Shown here piece by piece: positions 15,799 to 23,319 of a stretch of DNA of 64,000 bases. How positions within the stretch are numbered: the first letter of the stretch is position 1; every line of letters begins with the position of its first letter. The notes beneath the pieces are model-generated. The model searched no databases and was not told the origin of the DNA. It saw nothing but the letters and a program-made list of their open reading frames with translations. Position numbers and translations under genes: made by a program. This DNA is from Hyphomicrobiales bacterium (GTDB lineage Bacteria; Pseudomonadota; Alphaproteobacteria; Rhizobiales; Devosiaceae): positions 1-64,000 of the forward strand of contig SEEL01000010.1 of NCBI GenBank assembly GCA_004144345.1, written 5' to 3'.

Positions 15799-17255
15799 GC
15801 GTTTGGCAAGCGCTCGCCGCTTTCCTTGACCAGCCCGACAATGCCGATGGTGGGCAAGGCATCGGGGTTCAGTTCGTCCTTGGGAACGAAGGCATAGGTG
15901 TAGGCATCGACCGTTTCCACATCAGCTGCCGCCGCAGCGATGGCTGCTGTGATGTCGATGCGCCGCTCGATGAACTTGAACTCATTGCTATCGTTTGGCT
16001 CGGCGTCGAAGAAATTGACCGAGCCGACATAGATGCCTTCCTCCGGCGCCGCGCCGACGCGGTTCGCGTAGATCAGGAACACCGTGTCGGGCGGCAGATT
16101 TGTCCGCAGGCCGCTGAGGATCAGGTAGAGATTGGTGTTCTCATCGCGCAGCATTTCGACGCTGTCGCGTGCCTCGTCGGAGTTGCGGGACAGTGTCACC
16201 TCGGTGGTACCGCTTCCCAACTGTACGGCGCCGTCGCTCTGGGCGATGGGGATCTGCCGGGCGCCGCCCGAGAAGATACGGATCGGTGGCAGATTGGCGG
16301 CCTGCCCGGGCAACAAATCGTAGACGTAGGACAATTGCTCGGTGGTGGTGACATCGCCGTTGCTGAAATCGACCCTGACGCCTGAATAGCCGTTGGGTCC
16401 TGAGGCGTCCGCGAAAGTGTGACGGCTTTGGAGCCATGCGGAGTCGGTCGGGTTCTGTCTACCTTCAACGACGTTCCAGGCGGCCCAGATCCGGTCGATG
16501 TTGCAGTGGTGGATCCAGAACAGGGGATCGCGTGCGGCATAGCGGATGACGCCCATGTTCTTCTGGCCGCCCACATCGACATGGACGTTGCCATGCAGGC
16601 CGCCATCGAGCTTACCGTTGAAGCCTTCGCGCATGCCCTGCGGCAGGTAGCTCGTTTCGGCGAGGGCATCGAGGTTGATCGAGGGCGCGGCGATGGAGTT
16701 GCCACCATTCGGTCCGCTCTTGCGGCGTTGCTCGTAGAGGACGCCGAAGCGCGGGTCATTCTCCATGCGGAACTCTTCAGGGATCACACCATCATTGGTG
16801 TAGTCCCAATAGGGCAGGGTGAACTCGTCGCGGCCGCTCACGGTGCGCACGATCGTCTCGAAGCAGTAGACGCAGGCACGATGCCACGGCAGGAAGTCGG
16901 CATCACGATCGTTGCTGTAGTGTGCCTGACAACTGTCCCACATGATGACGGCGAGATCGCGCGCCGGGCTGCTGGCCGCGCCGAAATGCGCGTTCAGTTC
17001 CGCCAGCTTCTGGCTATCGCCATTCACCCAATGGGTGAACCACTGGAAGGTCCAGGATGAACTCAGTGAGCCATCGAGTTTCTTCATGATTGCGACCACG
17101 TCGGCATAAATGCCGAGCATGTCCTTGCCTTCGGGCGTAGTGGCGTTGAAGCGCGTCCGAAGCGACTGGCTGTGGGCAAGCTGATTTAGCGGCACAGTGG
17201 CAGCTGCCGCGGCTGCGGCCCCAATCAACATCGTGCGGCGAGAGAGCAGAACCAT
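15795..17255 (-). CDS. Tyrosinase (type 3 copper oxidase), Tat-exported
   Basis: 486 residues. The N-terminus LSRRTMLIGAAAAAAATVPL carries a twin-arginine signal. The copper A region includes CQAHYSNDRDADFLPWHRACVYCFE. The copper B region includes GGLHGNVHVDVGG and DPLFWIHHCNIDRIWAAW, with His ligands in the usual HxxxH and HH contexts. It should oxidise phenols to quinones in the periplasm. A C-terminal beta-rich extension (VTLSRNSDEARDSVEML... to DVETVDAYTYAFVP) resembles the regulatory tail of plant and bacterial polyphenol oxidases. A hairpin covers its Shine-Dalgarno. Ends at a CTAG shared with the histidine kinase. Confidence 0.92.
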   Translation of the reverse strand: MVLLSRRTMLIGAAAAAAATVPLNQLAHSQSLRTRFNATTPEGKDMLGIYADVVAIMKKLDGSLSSSWTFQWFTHWVNGDSQKLAELNAHFGAASSPARDLAVIMWDSCQAHYSNDRDADFLPWHRACVYCFETIVRTVSGRDEFTLPYWDYTNDGVIPEEFRMENDPRFGVLYEQRRKSGPNGGNSIAAPSINLDALAETSYLPQGMREGFNGKLDGGLHGNVHVDVGGQKNMGVIRYAARDPLFWIHHCNIDRIWAAWNVVEGRQNPTDSAWLQSRHTFADASGPNGYSGVRVDFSNGDVTTTEQLSYVYDLLPGQAANLPPIRIFSGGARQIPIAQSDGAVQLGSGTTEVTLSRNSDEARDSVEMLRDENTNLYLILSGLRTNLPPDTVFLIYANRVGAAPEEGIYVGSVNFFDAEPNDSNEFKFIERRIDITAAIAAAAADVETVDAYTYAFVPKDELNPDALPTIGIVGLVKESGERLPNA

Positions 17256-17261
17256 GTCAAA

Positions 17262-17292
17262 CCTCCCTGACGCAAAGTATTGCGCCGGGAGG
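17262..17292 (-). promoter_or_regulatory. Hairpin sequestering the tyrosinase Shine-Dalgarno
   Basis: Minus-strand order: CCTCCC, GG, CGCAA, TACT loop, TTGCG, TCA, GGGAGG, then TTTGAC and the tyrosinase ATG. The GGGAGG ribosome-binding site (plus coordinates 17262-17267) pairs fully with CCTCCC (17287-17292), with an inner 5-bp stem. It could equally be read as a DNA operator because of its symmetry. Confidence 0.55.
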
Positions 17293-17336
17293 GCGTTGGC
17301 AATGATGCAGAACTACTTAGCAATTTCTGCTTTTTG

Positions 17337-18848
17337 TTAGGCCAGATAGCGCCGCTTGAGGTGGTCTTCGAAGTACTGGCCGTTGAGCTTTTCGCCAGTT
17401 GCCTTCACCAGAAGCTCGGGGGTCGAGTAGCGCGAGGCCTGGGACCAGACCTTGTCGCGGCGCCAATTGTTGATCTCGACAAAGCGGCCATTGCGCATGT
17501 CATCGCGGGCGGTGGGATGATCCTTCTCGAGCGAGGCCCAGAGCTGGGAGGCGATCATGGCGCCGAGCGTATAGCTCGGGAAATAGCCGAAGGCGCCGGA
17601 TGGCCAGTGGACGTCCTGCATCGGACCGTCCTTGTAATTGTCGCGCGTCGACAGGCCGAGATATTCGGTCATGCGGGCGTTCCATTCCTCGGGCACGTCC
17701 TTCGGCTTGATCGTCCCTTCGACGAGGCCCTTTTCGATCTCGAACCGGAGGATGACGTGCAGCGGGTAGGTGGCTTCATCCGCATCGACGCGGATGAGGC
17801 CGGTCTTGACCTCATGCACATGCAGCAGCAGATCGTCGATGCTCCAGCCCGCGATCGCCTGCGGGCCAAGGTGCTCGCTGATCAGCGGCATGGCCCATTC
17901 CCAGAACTCGCTGGAGCGGCCGATCTGCTTCTCGACGAACAGGCTCTGGCTTTCATGCATCGACATGCCGCGCGCCTTGCCGACGGCAAAGTGCGACCAT
18001 TCCTTGGGCAGGCCCTGTTCATAGAGGCCATGGCCGGTTTCGTGGATGATGCCCATCAGCGATGACAGGAACTCACCGGTGACGTAGCGCGTGGTCATGC
18101 GCACATCGGTGGGCACGCCGCCGCAGAAAGGGTGGTGTGAGACATCGAGCCGGCCATGTTCGAAGTCGAAGCCCAAGGCTTCCATGACGACGAGGCCGAG
18201 CGCCTTCTGCTTGTCGATGGGGAAGGGGGCGTTGAGCGGCTTCAGCCCGCCGAGCGCCGCCCGCTTCTTGTCCTGATGATCCAGCGCGGCTGGAATGAAG
18301 TCCTTGAGGAAGGTCTTCAAACGGGCAAAGACCGGCGCGATGTCCGCCGAGCGGTTGCCCGGATCGTACTGCTCCATCATCGCGTCATAGGGATCGAGCC
18401 CGAGCGCCTTGGCACGCAGCTCGGCTTCCTCACGGGCGATGGCGACGACGCCTTCAAAGGCGGGCAGGAAGCCGGTCCAGTCGTCCTTGCCACGCAATTC
18501 GCGCCAAAGCTGTTCGGAGCGCATGCGGGCAATGACCTGCTTGCGGACGAAATCGCCGCTGAGGCAAGTCATGTTGGTGTAGACGCGCTGCTGCTCCTGA
18601 ATGGCCGCCCGCTGCATCTCGTCGAGCGGCTCTTCGCCCGCGGCCTGCAGCCAGTCGACGATTTCGGGAGCGGTCGCCATCTCATGGTACATGCCGGCGA
18701 GGATCGACATGGATTCGGCGCGCTTTTCGCCGCCGCCGGTCGGCATCATCACGGCCTCATCGACCCCCAGCATCGACTGCGCATGCTCGATGGCCTCAAG
18801 CCGGCGGCCGAGTTCGGCAAGTTTTTCGAAGGCGGAATTGGCGGACAT
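17337..18848 (-). CDS. Carboxypeptidase Taq (M32 family metallocarboxypeptidase)
   Basis: 503 residues from ATG 18848 (CGGAGAC upstream; the longer frame to 18977 has no family similarity). M32 hallmarks: zinc site HETGHGLYEQG (HExGH with Tyr-Glu-Gln), DVRMTTRY before it, and the conserved HESQSLFVEKQIGRS and YPLHVILRFEIEK. Cytosolic broad-specificity carboxypeptidase that trims peptides. Full length. Upstream of the tyrosinase gene on the same strand, separated by 81 bp with the hairpin. Confidence 0.95.
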   Translation of the reverse strand: MSANSAFEKLAELGRRLEAIEHAQSMLGVDEAVMMPTGGGEKRAESMSILAGMYHEMATAPEIVDWLQAAGEEPLDEMQRAAIQEQQRVYTNMTCLSGDFVRKQVIARMRSEQLWRELRGKDDWTGFLPAFEGVVAIAREEAELRAKALGLDPYDAMMEQYDPGNRSADIAPVFARLKTFLKDFIPAALDHQDKKRAALGGLKPLNAPFPIDKQKALGLVVMEALGFDFEHGRLDVSHHPFCGGVPTDVRMTTRYVTGEFLSSLMGIIHETGHGLYEQGLPKEWSHFAVGKARGMSMHESQSLFVEKQIGRSSEFWEWAMPLISEHLGPQAIAGWSIDDLLLHVHEVKTGLIRVDADEATYPLHVILRFEIEKGLVEGTIKPKDVPEEWNARMTEYLGLSTRDNYKDGPMQDVHWPSGAFGYFPSYTLGAMIASQLWASLEKDHPTARDDMRNGRFVEINNWRRDKVWSQASRYSTPELLVKATGEKLNGQYFEDHLKRRYLA

Positions 18849-18903
18849 GGGCGGTCTCCGTTGCTGGCGGGAGACAGCGAATAGCGCAAAAGCGCCGGGG
18901 TCG

Positions 18904-19074
18904 CTACTTCTGCCGGCGGTCCATGGCGAGCCCGACGGCGACGCCGATCGCAATACCGAGGCCAGCGCCAATCGCAATGTTGCCCAGCGCCACGCCGAGA
19001 CCGGTACCGATGGCGACGCCGATGCCTATGCCCAGCGCCAGCCCGGACCCTGCAGGCTGCCCCTTGTCGTTCAT
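18904..19074 (-). CDS. Small glycine-zipper membrane protein
   Basis: 56 residues, MNDKGQPAGSG followed by an uninterrupted run of Gly-Ala-Ile-Val-Leu (GLALGIGIGVAIGTGLGVALGN...) and a basic end DRRQK. The regular small-xxx-small spacing is a glycine zipper that should pack as one or two membrane helices. It has a good Shine-Dalgarno (GAGGAG, seven bases before ATG 19074-19072). It was not resolved as a separate short gene by frame length alone, because a longer in-frame extension overlaps flgH. Function unknown. Confidence 0.6.
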   Translation of the reverse strand: MNDKGQPAGSGLALGIGIGVAIGTGLGVALGNIAIGAGLGIAIGVAVGLAMDRRQK

Positions 19075-19145
19075 GTGCTCCTCATCGCTCCTACTCTCCT
19101 TTGGGCCGAACCCGGCCAATCCGGATGCGTTCCCAAAAAGGGGAT

Positions 19146-19172
19146 GGGGCGCAGCCGGGGAGACTGCGCCCC
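19146..19172 (-). terminator. Terminator of the flgFGAH operon
   Basis: GGGGCGCAG-N9-CTGCGCCCC, a 9-bp perfect stem. On the minus strand it is followed by ATCCCCTTTTT. It lies 133 bp past the flgH stop and before the glycine-zipper gene. The 230-bp gap between those two genes holds nothing else recognisable. Confidence 0.7.
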
Positions 19173-19304
19173 TTGGAAGGCTACGCCCTTCTGGACTTCG
19201 CCTGGGGCCGGCCGCGCCAATGGGGGATTGCGGGGCCGGTATGGGGAGATCGATGGCGCGGGGAGCGCCGTCGAGGATTGGTGGGCGGCGTGCGGCCGCG
19301 GGGA

Positions 19305-20045
19305 TCAGAAGGGCAGGATCGCGTCGGCGATCTGCTGGCCGTAGCGCGGCTGCTGCACGTCGGTGATCTGGCCACGCCCGCCGTAGGCGATGCGGGCTTC
19401 GGCGATCTTTTCGGACATGATGGTGTTGTCCGAGCCGATATCTTCCGGCCGCACGATGCCGGCGACGATCAGGTCGCGGACCTCGAAGTTGACGCGCACT
19501 TCCTGGCGGCCCTCGATGACGAGGTTGCCATTGGGCAGCACCTGGGTGACGACGACCGCGACGCTGGTCTGCAGCGTTTCCTTGCGGTTGACCGAGCCAT
19601 TGCCGCCATCGCTGAGCGAGCCGCCGGTCGAGATGCCGCCAGTGGCGTCGACGTCGATGCCGGGCACCTTGGTGCCGAAGACTGAGCCGAGCGAGGTGCC
19701 GATATTGGCTTCGTTGCTGGCGCTGCGCTTGCGGGTCGTGGCGTTCGAGATCTGGGCGCTGTCGTCGATAGTGACGAGCACGGTGAGGATGTCGCCGATG
19801 CGGTGGGCGCGCTGGTCCTTGAAGAAGCCGCGGGCCTGGTTCGAGAACAGCGAGTTGGGCTGGTAGCTCGCCGCGACGATCTCGGGCATCGGCATGTTGA
19901 CGGCCTTGTAGCCGGGCTGGGCCGTCGGGTTCTCGATGGCGCTGAGCTTTGGCGTTTCGCCGACGCTCGACAGCTTGTCGAGGGTGGAGCAACCGGCCAG
20001 GAGGGCAACGAGGCCGATGGTGGAGAGGATTTTGAGAAGGGTCAT
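19305..20045 (-). CDS. flgH: Flagellar L-ring protein FlgH
   Basis: 246 residues. A lipoprotein signal with the lipobox LLAGCS (LVALLAGCSTLDKL) anchors it in the outer membrane, where it forms the L ring. Family marks are SLFSNQARGFFKDQRAHRIGDILTVLVTIDD and the C-terminal SEKIAEARIAYGGRGQITDVQQPRYGQQIADAILPF. Last gene of flgFGAH, nine bases after flgA. Confidence 0.97.
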   Translation of the reverse strand: MTLLKILSTIGLVALLAGCSTLDKLSSVGETPKLSAIENPTAQPGYKAVNMPMPEIVAASYQPNSLFSNQARGFFKDQRAHRIGDILTVLVTIDDSAQISNATTRKRSASNEANIGTSLGSVFGTKVPGIDVDATGGISTGGSLSDGGNGSVNRKETLQTSVAVVVTQVLPNGNLVIEGRQEVRVNFEVRDLIVAGIVRPEDIGSDNTIMSEKIAEARIAYGGRGQITDVQQPRYGQQIADAILPF

Positions 20046-20054
20046 GATGCTCTC

Positions 20055-20996
20055 CTAGAGGCCAGCCACGGCAGTCGCCGTGAGGATTTCGACTGCGCCA
20101 TCGGCGCGCGCGACGCCGTGCAGGATCTTGCGGGTAACGGAGTTGAGGACATCGACGGATTGGCCCGCCGACGCATTGGCGAGGGCCGTGCCCCTGACGG
20201 TGAGGGTCATCGGGCCGGTCTTGAGCAGCACGGTGACGAGCGAATTGCGCGACACCACGATGGGCGCCATGACATCGCTAGCCTTGAGCATGATGCCACC
20301 GCGCGACTGGCGCACCAATTGCTGGCCGACCAGCTGGGTGACATCGGCGTAACCACCGGCATCGGCGATGGCGAGCGGCACGCTGGCCATCTCGAAATCG
20401 TCAGCGCCGAGGATCGTGCCGGCGGGCAGGGTCGCCTTGAGGCGCGGGGCGCTGGTCATCAGTTCGATGCTGCCCGTCAGATCGACCGGGGCGTCGATGC
20501 CGGCGATCATGAAGCGCGCCGTGAAGCCGCCATTGCCGGGCGTATAGCGGAGGCTCACCAGATTGGCGGGGTCGGCGACGGCCTCGGCGTTGTAGCTCAG
20601 GTCGGCAACGTCGAAGCGGGTGCGGGCGGTGACGTCGCCCGAGACGATGCCGCGATGGGCGAGGTCGGCGCCGATGAGGGCGTCGAGGGCGGCGGCGTCG
20701 ACGATGGTGGCGTCGCGGGCGACGCGGACCCGGGTGAAGCCTACATTCTCGAACTCATAGAGGCCGGCAAGCTTGGCCGCCTGGGTCAGGTCAGCGAGCG
20801 GCACGATGCCGGCGGTGCCCGGAGCGGGCGCGAGGAAGATGGCGGTCTCGGCGAGCGAGCCCGCATCGTCGAACATGTCGCCGACGGTGACGATCGCCTT
20901 GTTGACGGTGATGTCGCCCTTGAGCGTCGGCGTGGCGAACGCGGTGCCGGTGAGCAGCAGCGTCAGGACGGTGGTGAGGAGGAGTTTTTGCATCAT
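20055..20996 (-). CDS. flgA: Flagellar P-ring assembly chaperone FlgA
   Basis: 313 residues with a signal peptide (LLLTTVLTLLLTGTAFATP). The C-terminal SAF/FlgA domain reads LPAGTILGADDFEMASVPL, YADVTQLVGQQLVRQSRGGIMLKASDVM, VVSRNSLVTVLLKTGPMTLTVRGTALANASAGQSVDVLNSVTRKILHGVAR. The N-terminal half is a longer alphaproteobacterial-type extension. Periplasmic chaperone for FlgI polymerisation. Between flgG (5 bp away) and flgH. Confidence 0.94.
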   Translation of the reverse strand: MMQKLLLTTVLTLLLTGTAFATPTLKGDITVNKAIVTVGDMFDDAGSLAETAIFLAPAPGTAGIVPLADLTQAAKLAGLYEFENVGFTRVRVARDATIVDAAALDALIGADLAHRGIVSGDVTARTRFDVADLSYNAEAVADPANLVSLRYTPGNGGFTARFMIAGIDAPVDLTGSIELMTSAPRLKATLPAGTILGADDFEMASVPLAIADAGGYADVTQLVGQQLVRQSRGGIMLKASDVMAPIVVSRNSLVTVLLKTGPMTLTVRGTALANASAGQSVDVLNSVTRKILHGVARADGAVEILTATAVAGL

Positions 20997-21001
20997 CTAC
21001 C

Positions 21002-21787
21002 TCAGCGCAGCTGGCTCGTGGCCTGCATCATCTCGTCGGCACCGGAGATGACGCGGGCGTTCATCTCGTAGGCGCGCTGGGCGGCGATGAGGTCGGCGAT
21101 TTCGGTGACGGAGTTGACGTTGGCGCTTTCGAGATAGCCCTGCAACACGTTGCCCATGCCATCGGTGTTGGGCACGCCGGCCTGCGGCGCGCCGCTGGCG
21201 GCGGTCTCGACGAAATTGTTGTCGCCGGCGGATTCGAGGCCCGCCTTGTTGACGAAGCGGTACATCTGGATCTGGCCGAGCTGGGTCGGCGCGCCGTCGG
21301 TGCCGATATAGGCCTGGACGATACCGTCGGCACTGATCGAGATGGCGTTGGCGTTCTCGGGAATGGTGATGCCGGGTTGCACCTGGTAGCCGTCGACATT
21401 GACGAGCAGGCCTTCCGAGGAGCGCTCGAACGAACCGTCGCGGGTGTAGCCGGTGCGGCCATCGGGCAACTGCACGGCGAAGAAGCCTTCGCCGCGGATG
21501 GCGACGTCGAGTTCCTTCTCGGTGGGCTCGACGCTGCCCTGGGTCATGATGCGCGGCGTGGCGGCAACCTTGACGCCCGAGCCGATCTCGATACCGACGG
21601 GCACTTCGGTGCCGCTGCCCGAGGTGGTGGCACCGGCGCGGCGGTAGGCCTGGTAGAGCAGGTCCTGGAACTCCACGCGCTGGCGCTTGTAGCCAGTGGT
21701 GCGCATGTTGGCGATGTTGTTCGAAATGATTTCGACGTTGCGCTCCTGGGCAGCCATGCCAGTGGACGCGATGTAGAGAGCTTTCAT
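21002..21787 (-). CDS. flgG: Flagellar distal rod protein FlgG
   Basis: 261 residues, normal length. N-terminal rod motif SNNIANMRTTGYKRQRVEFQDLLYQ and C-terminal SVTEIADLIAAQRAYEMNARVISGADEMMQATSQLR form the paired D0 helices. The centre contains PDGRTGYTRDGSF. Builds the distal rod through the P and L rings. Second gene of the flgFGAH operon, 15 bp after flgF. Confidence 0.97.
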   Translation of the reverse strand: MKALYIASTGMAAQERNVEIISNNIANMRTTGYKRQRVEFQDLLYQAYRRAGATTSGSGTEVPVGIEIGSGVKVAATPRIMTQGSVEPTEKELDVAIRGEGFFAVQLPDGRTGYTRDGSFERSSEGLLVNVDGYQVQPGITIPENANAISISADGIVQAYIGTDGAPTQLGQIQMYRFVNKAGLESAGDNNFVETAASGAPQAGVPNTDGMGNVLQGYLESANVNSVTEIADLIAAQRAYEMNARVISGADEMMQATSQLR

Positions 21788-21802
21788 GGGTCCGTCCTCC
21801 GG

Positions 21803-22540
21803 TTAGGCACGCACTTCGCCGAGCCGCTGGATAGCGGTCGAGCGCAGTTCGTCCTGGCGTTGCATCATGCTGGCGAGCGACTGGTAGGCCCGCTGGACGC
21901 GGATCATCGTGGTGATCTCGGTGACGCCCGAGACGTTGGAGCGCTCGATCGAGCCCTGCATCACGCGGGTGTTCACCGCAGCGACGCCGGCAGGGCCTGA
22001 GAAGTAGTTGTCGCCTTCGCGGGCGAGGGCCTGTGCATCGGCGAACTCGATGACCCTCAATCGCCCCTTGTCGCCATTGTTGGTGCTGATCGTGCCGTCG
22101 GGGCTGATGGTGATGTCGATGTCGGCGTCGCTGAACTTGACCGGGCCGGCGTCGGAGAGGACCGGGTTGCCGTTGAGATCGACCAGCGTGCCGGTGGCAT
22201 CGATCTGCAGCGCACCGTTGCGGGTGTAGCGCGGACCATCGGCGGTCTCGACCTCGAGGAAGCCTTCGCCCATCAGCGCGACGTCGAGCGGGTTGCCGGT
22301 CTGCTCGATGGCGCCATTGGCCATGTCGTGCACCGTCGACCAATCCTGCGTGTAGTGGAGCGTGCGGTCGAAGCCAGCGAAGTCGTTATCGCGGGCGACC
22401 GGCATGAGATAGTCCTCGAACATCAGGTCCGAGGCCTTGAAGCCGCTGGTGGTGACGTTGGCCAGATTGTTGGCCACGACGTCCATCTGGTGCTGCAACG
22501 CGATCTGTCGCGAGAGCGATATCAGCTGCGCATTTTCCAT
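21803..22540 (-). CDS. flgF: Flagellar proximal rod protein FlgF
   Basis: 245 residues from ATG 22540 (MENAQLISLSRQIALQHQMDVVANNLANVTTSGFKAS); the longer frame to 22591 adds an unrelated leader. C-terminal IERSNVSGVTEITTMIRVQRAYQSLASMMQRQDELRSTAIQRLGEV is the rod/hook D0 helix. First gene of flgFGAH. A good sigma-54 element lies about 70 bp upstream and an FlbD-like box about 170 bp upstream, so it should be class III. Confidence 0.96.
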   Translation of the reverse strand: MENAQLISLSRQIALQHQMDVVANNLANVTTSGFKASDLMFEDYLMPVARDNDFAGFDRTLHYTQDWSTVHDMANGAIEQTGNPLDVALMGEGFLEVETADGPRYTRNGALQIDATGTLVDLNGNPVLSDAGPVKFSDADIDITISPDGTISTNNGDKGRLRVIEFADAQALAREGDNYFSGPAGVAAVNTRVMQGSIERSNVSGVTEITTMIRVQRAYQSLASMMQRQDELRSTAIQRLGEVRA

Positions 22541-22610
22541 GGCGCAATTCCCCGTTCTTATCCCCGAAGCTTTGCGACCTCCCCAGGCCACGCCGCTTCG
22601 ACGTTAACGT

Positions 22611-22626
22611 TGCAGAAACCGTGCCA
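22611..22626 (-). promoter_or_regulatory. Sigma-54 (RpoN) -24/-12 promoter for flgF
   Basis: Minus strand reads TTGGCACG-GTTT-CTGCA, matching TGGCACG-N4-TTGCA with one mismatch and correct spacing. The flgF ATG is 70 bp beyond. The first eight bases (TGGCACGG) equal those of the flgI element at 2723-2738. Confidence 0.75.
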
Positions 22627-22713
22627 AGACGAAAAACCCAATGATCTCAATGTTGTCACGGTTCCGCCGGGATCGCGCCAGAGTGCTCAGGCTGCCATGC
22701 GGCAAGTTTGACC

Positions 22714-22728
22714 CGGCAATTTCTGCCG
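22714..22728. promoter_or_regulatory. FlbD-like inverted repeat (flgF/fliL region)
   Basis: CGGCA-ATTTC-TGCCG, a perfect inverted repeat identical over 14 of 15 bases to the copy upstream of flgB. A half site CGGCA-AGTTT occurs just before it at 22700-22709. It lies about 90 bp upstream of the flgF -24 element and 16 bp before the first CtrA-like box of fliL. Confidence 0.6.
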
Positions 22729-22743
22729 GTTGAGCGGTCTTTG

Positions 22744-22784
22744 GTAAACATTCGTTAACCATCGACGCCTTAGCTCTTTGTTAA
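22744..22784. promoter_or_regulatory. Two tandem CtrA-like boxes upstream of fliL
   Basis: Two near-perfect TTAA-N7-TTAA sites: GTAA-ACATTCG-TTAA (22744-22758) and TTAG-CTCTTTG-TTAA (22770-22784), each with one mismatch, 26 bp apart. They stand 61 and 35 bp before the fliL ATG at 22819. Confidence 0.6.
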
Positions 22785-22818
22785 GTGCCGGAATCGTCCG
22801 GAACACGGGGGTTTGCCC

Positions 22819-23319
22819 ATGGCTCTGGAAGCCGACGCCGCGATTGAAGAAGGTCAGGCGCCCGTCGCCAAGAAGGGCGGCTCCCGCAAGATGCTGATCA
22901 TCGCCGCAGCCGGGTTGATCGCGTTGCTCGCCGCTGGAGCGGGGCTCTACTTCTTCGTGTTCGCCGGGACCAATACGCCAGCCGCGGCACGGCCCGCTGC
23001 GGCGACCACCGAAAGCTTCATCTTCAATTTGCCGCCGATGACGGTGAACCTCAATGACGATGGCGCCGAAGGCGACCAGTTCATGAAGCTCACCATCGCG
23101 CTGGAAGTCGCCAATGAAGAGGTGATGACCGAAATCCAGCCGCGCATGGCGCGCGTGGTCGACGCCTTCCAGGTGTATCTGCGTGAATTGCGCAAGAGCG
23201 ACCTCGAAGGGTCGGCGGGAATTTACCGGCTGAAGGAAGAGCTGCGCCGCCGCGTCAATGTGGCGATCTTCCCTGCGCAGGTGGACGGCATCCTGTTCAA
23301 AGAAATCCTGGTGCAGTGA
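22819..23319 (+). CDS. fliL: Flagellar basal body-associated protein FliL
   Basis: 166 residues from ATG 22819. One transmembrane helix (MLIIAAAGLIALLAAGAGLYFFVF, about residues 25-48) and a periplasmic domain with FNLPPMTVNLNDDGAEGDQFMKLTIALEVANEEVM and the C-terminal LRRRVNVAIFPAQVDGILFKEILVQ. Associates with stator units around the C ring. First gene of the CtrA-type class II operon fliL-fliM-DUF6468-motE-like-TPR. Its stop overlaps the fliM start (TGATG). Confidence 0.95.
   Translation: MALEADAAIEEGQAPVAKKGGSRKMLIIAAAGLIALLAAGAGLYFFVFAGTNTPAAARPAAATTESFIFNLPPMTVNLNDDGAEGDQFMKLTIALEVANEEVMTEIQPRMARVVDAFQVYLRELRKSDLEGSAGIYRLKEELRRRVNVAIFPAQVDGILFKEILVQ

Noticed and set aside
17319-17331. 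AGCA-ATTTC-TGCT inverted repeat resembling the FlbD-like box
   Set aside because: Arms differ from CGGCA/TGCCG, and it lies between M32 peptidase and tyrosinase genes with no flagellar link; probably chance.
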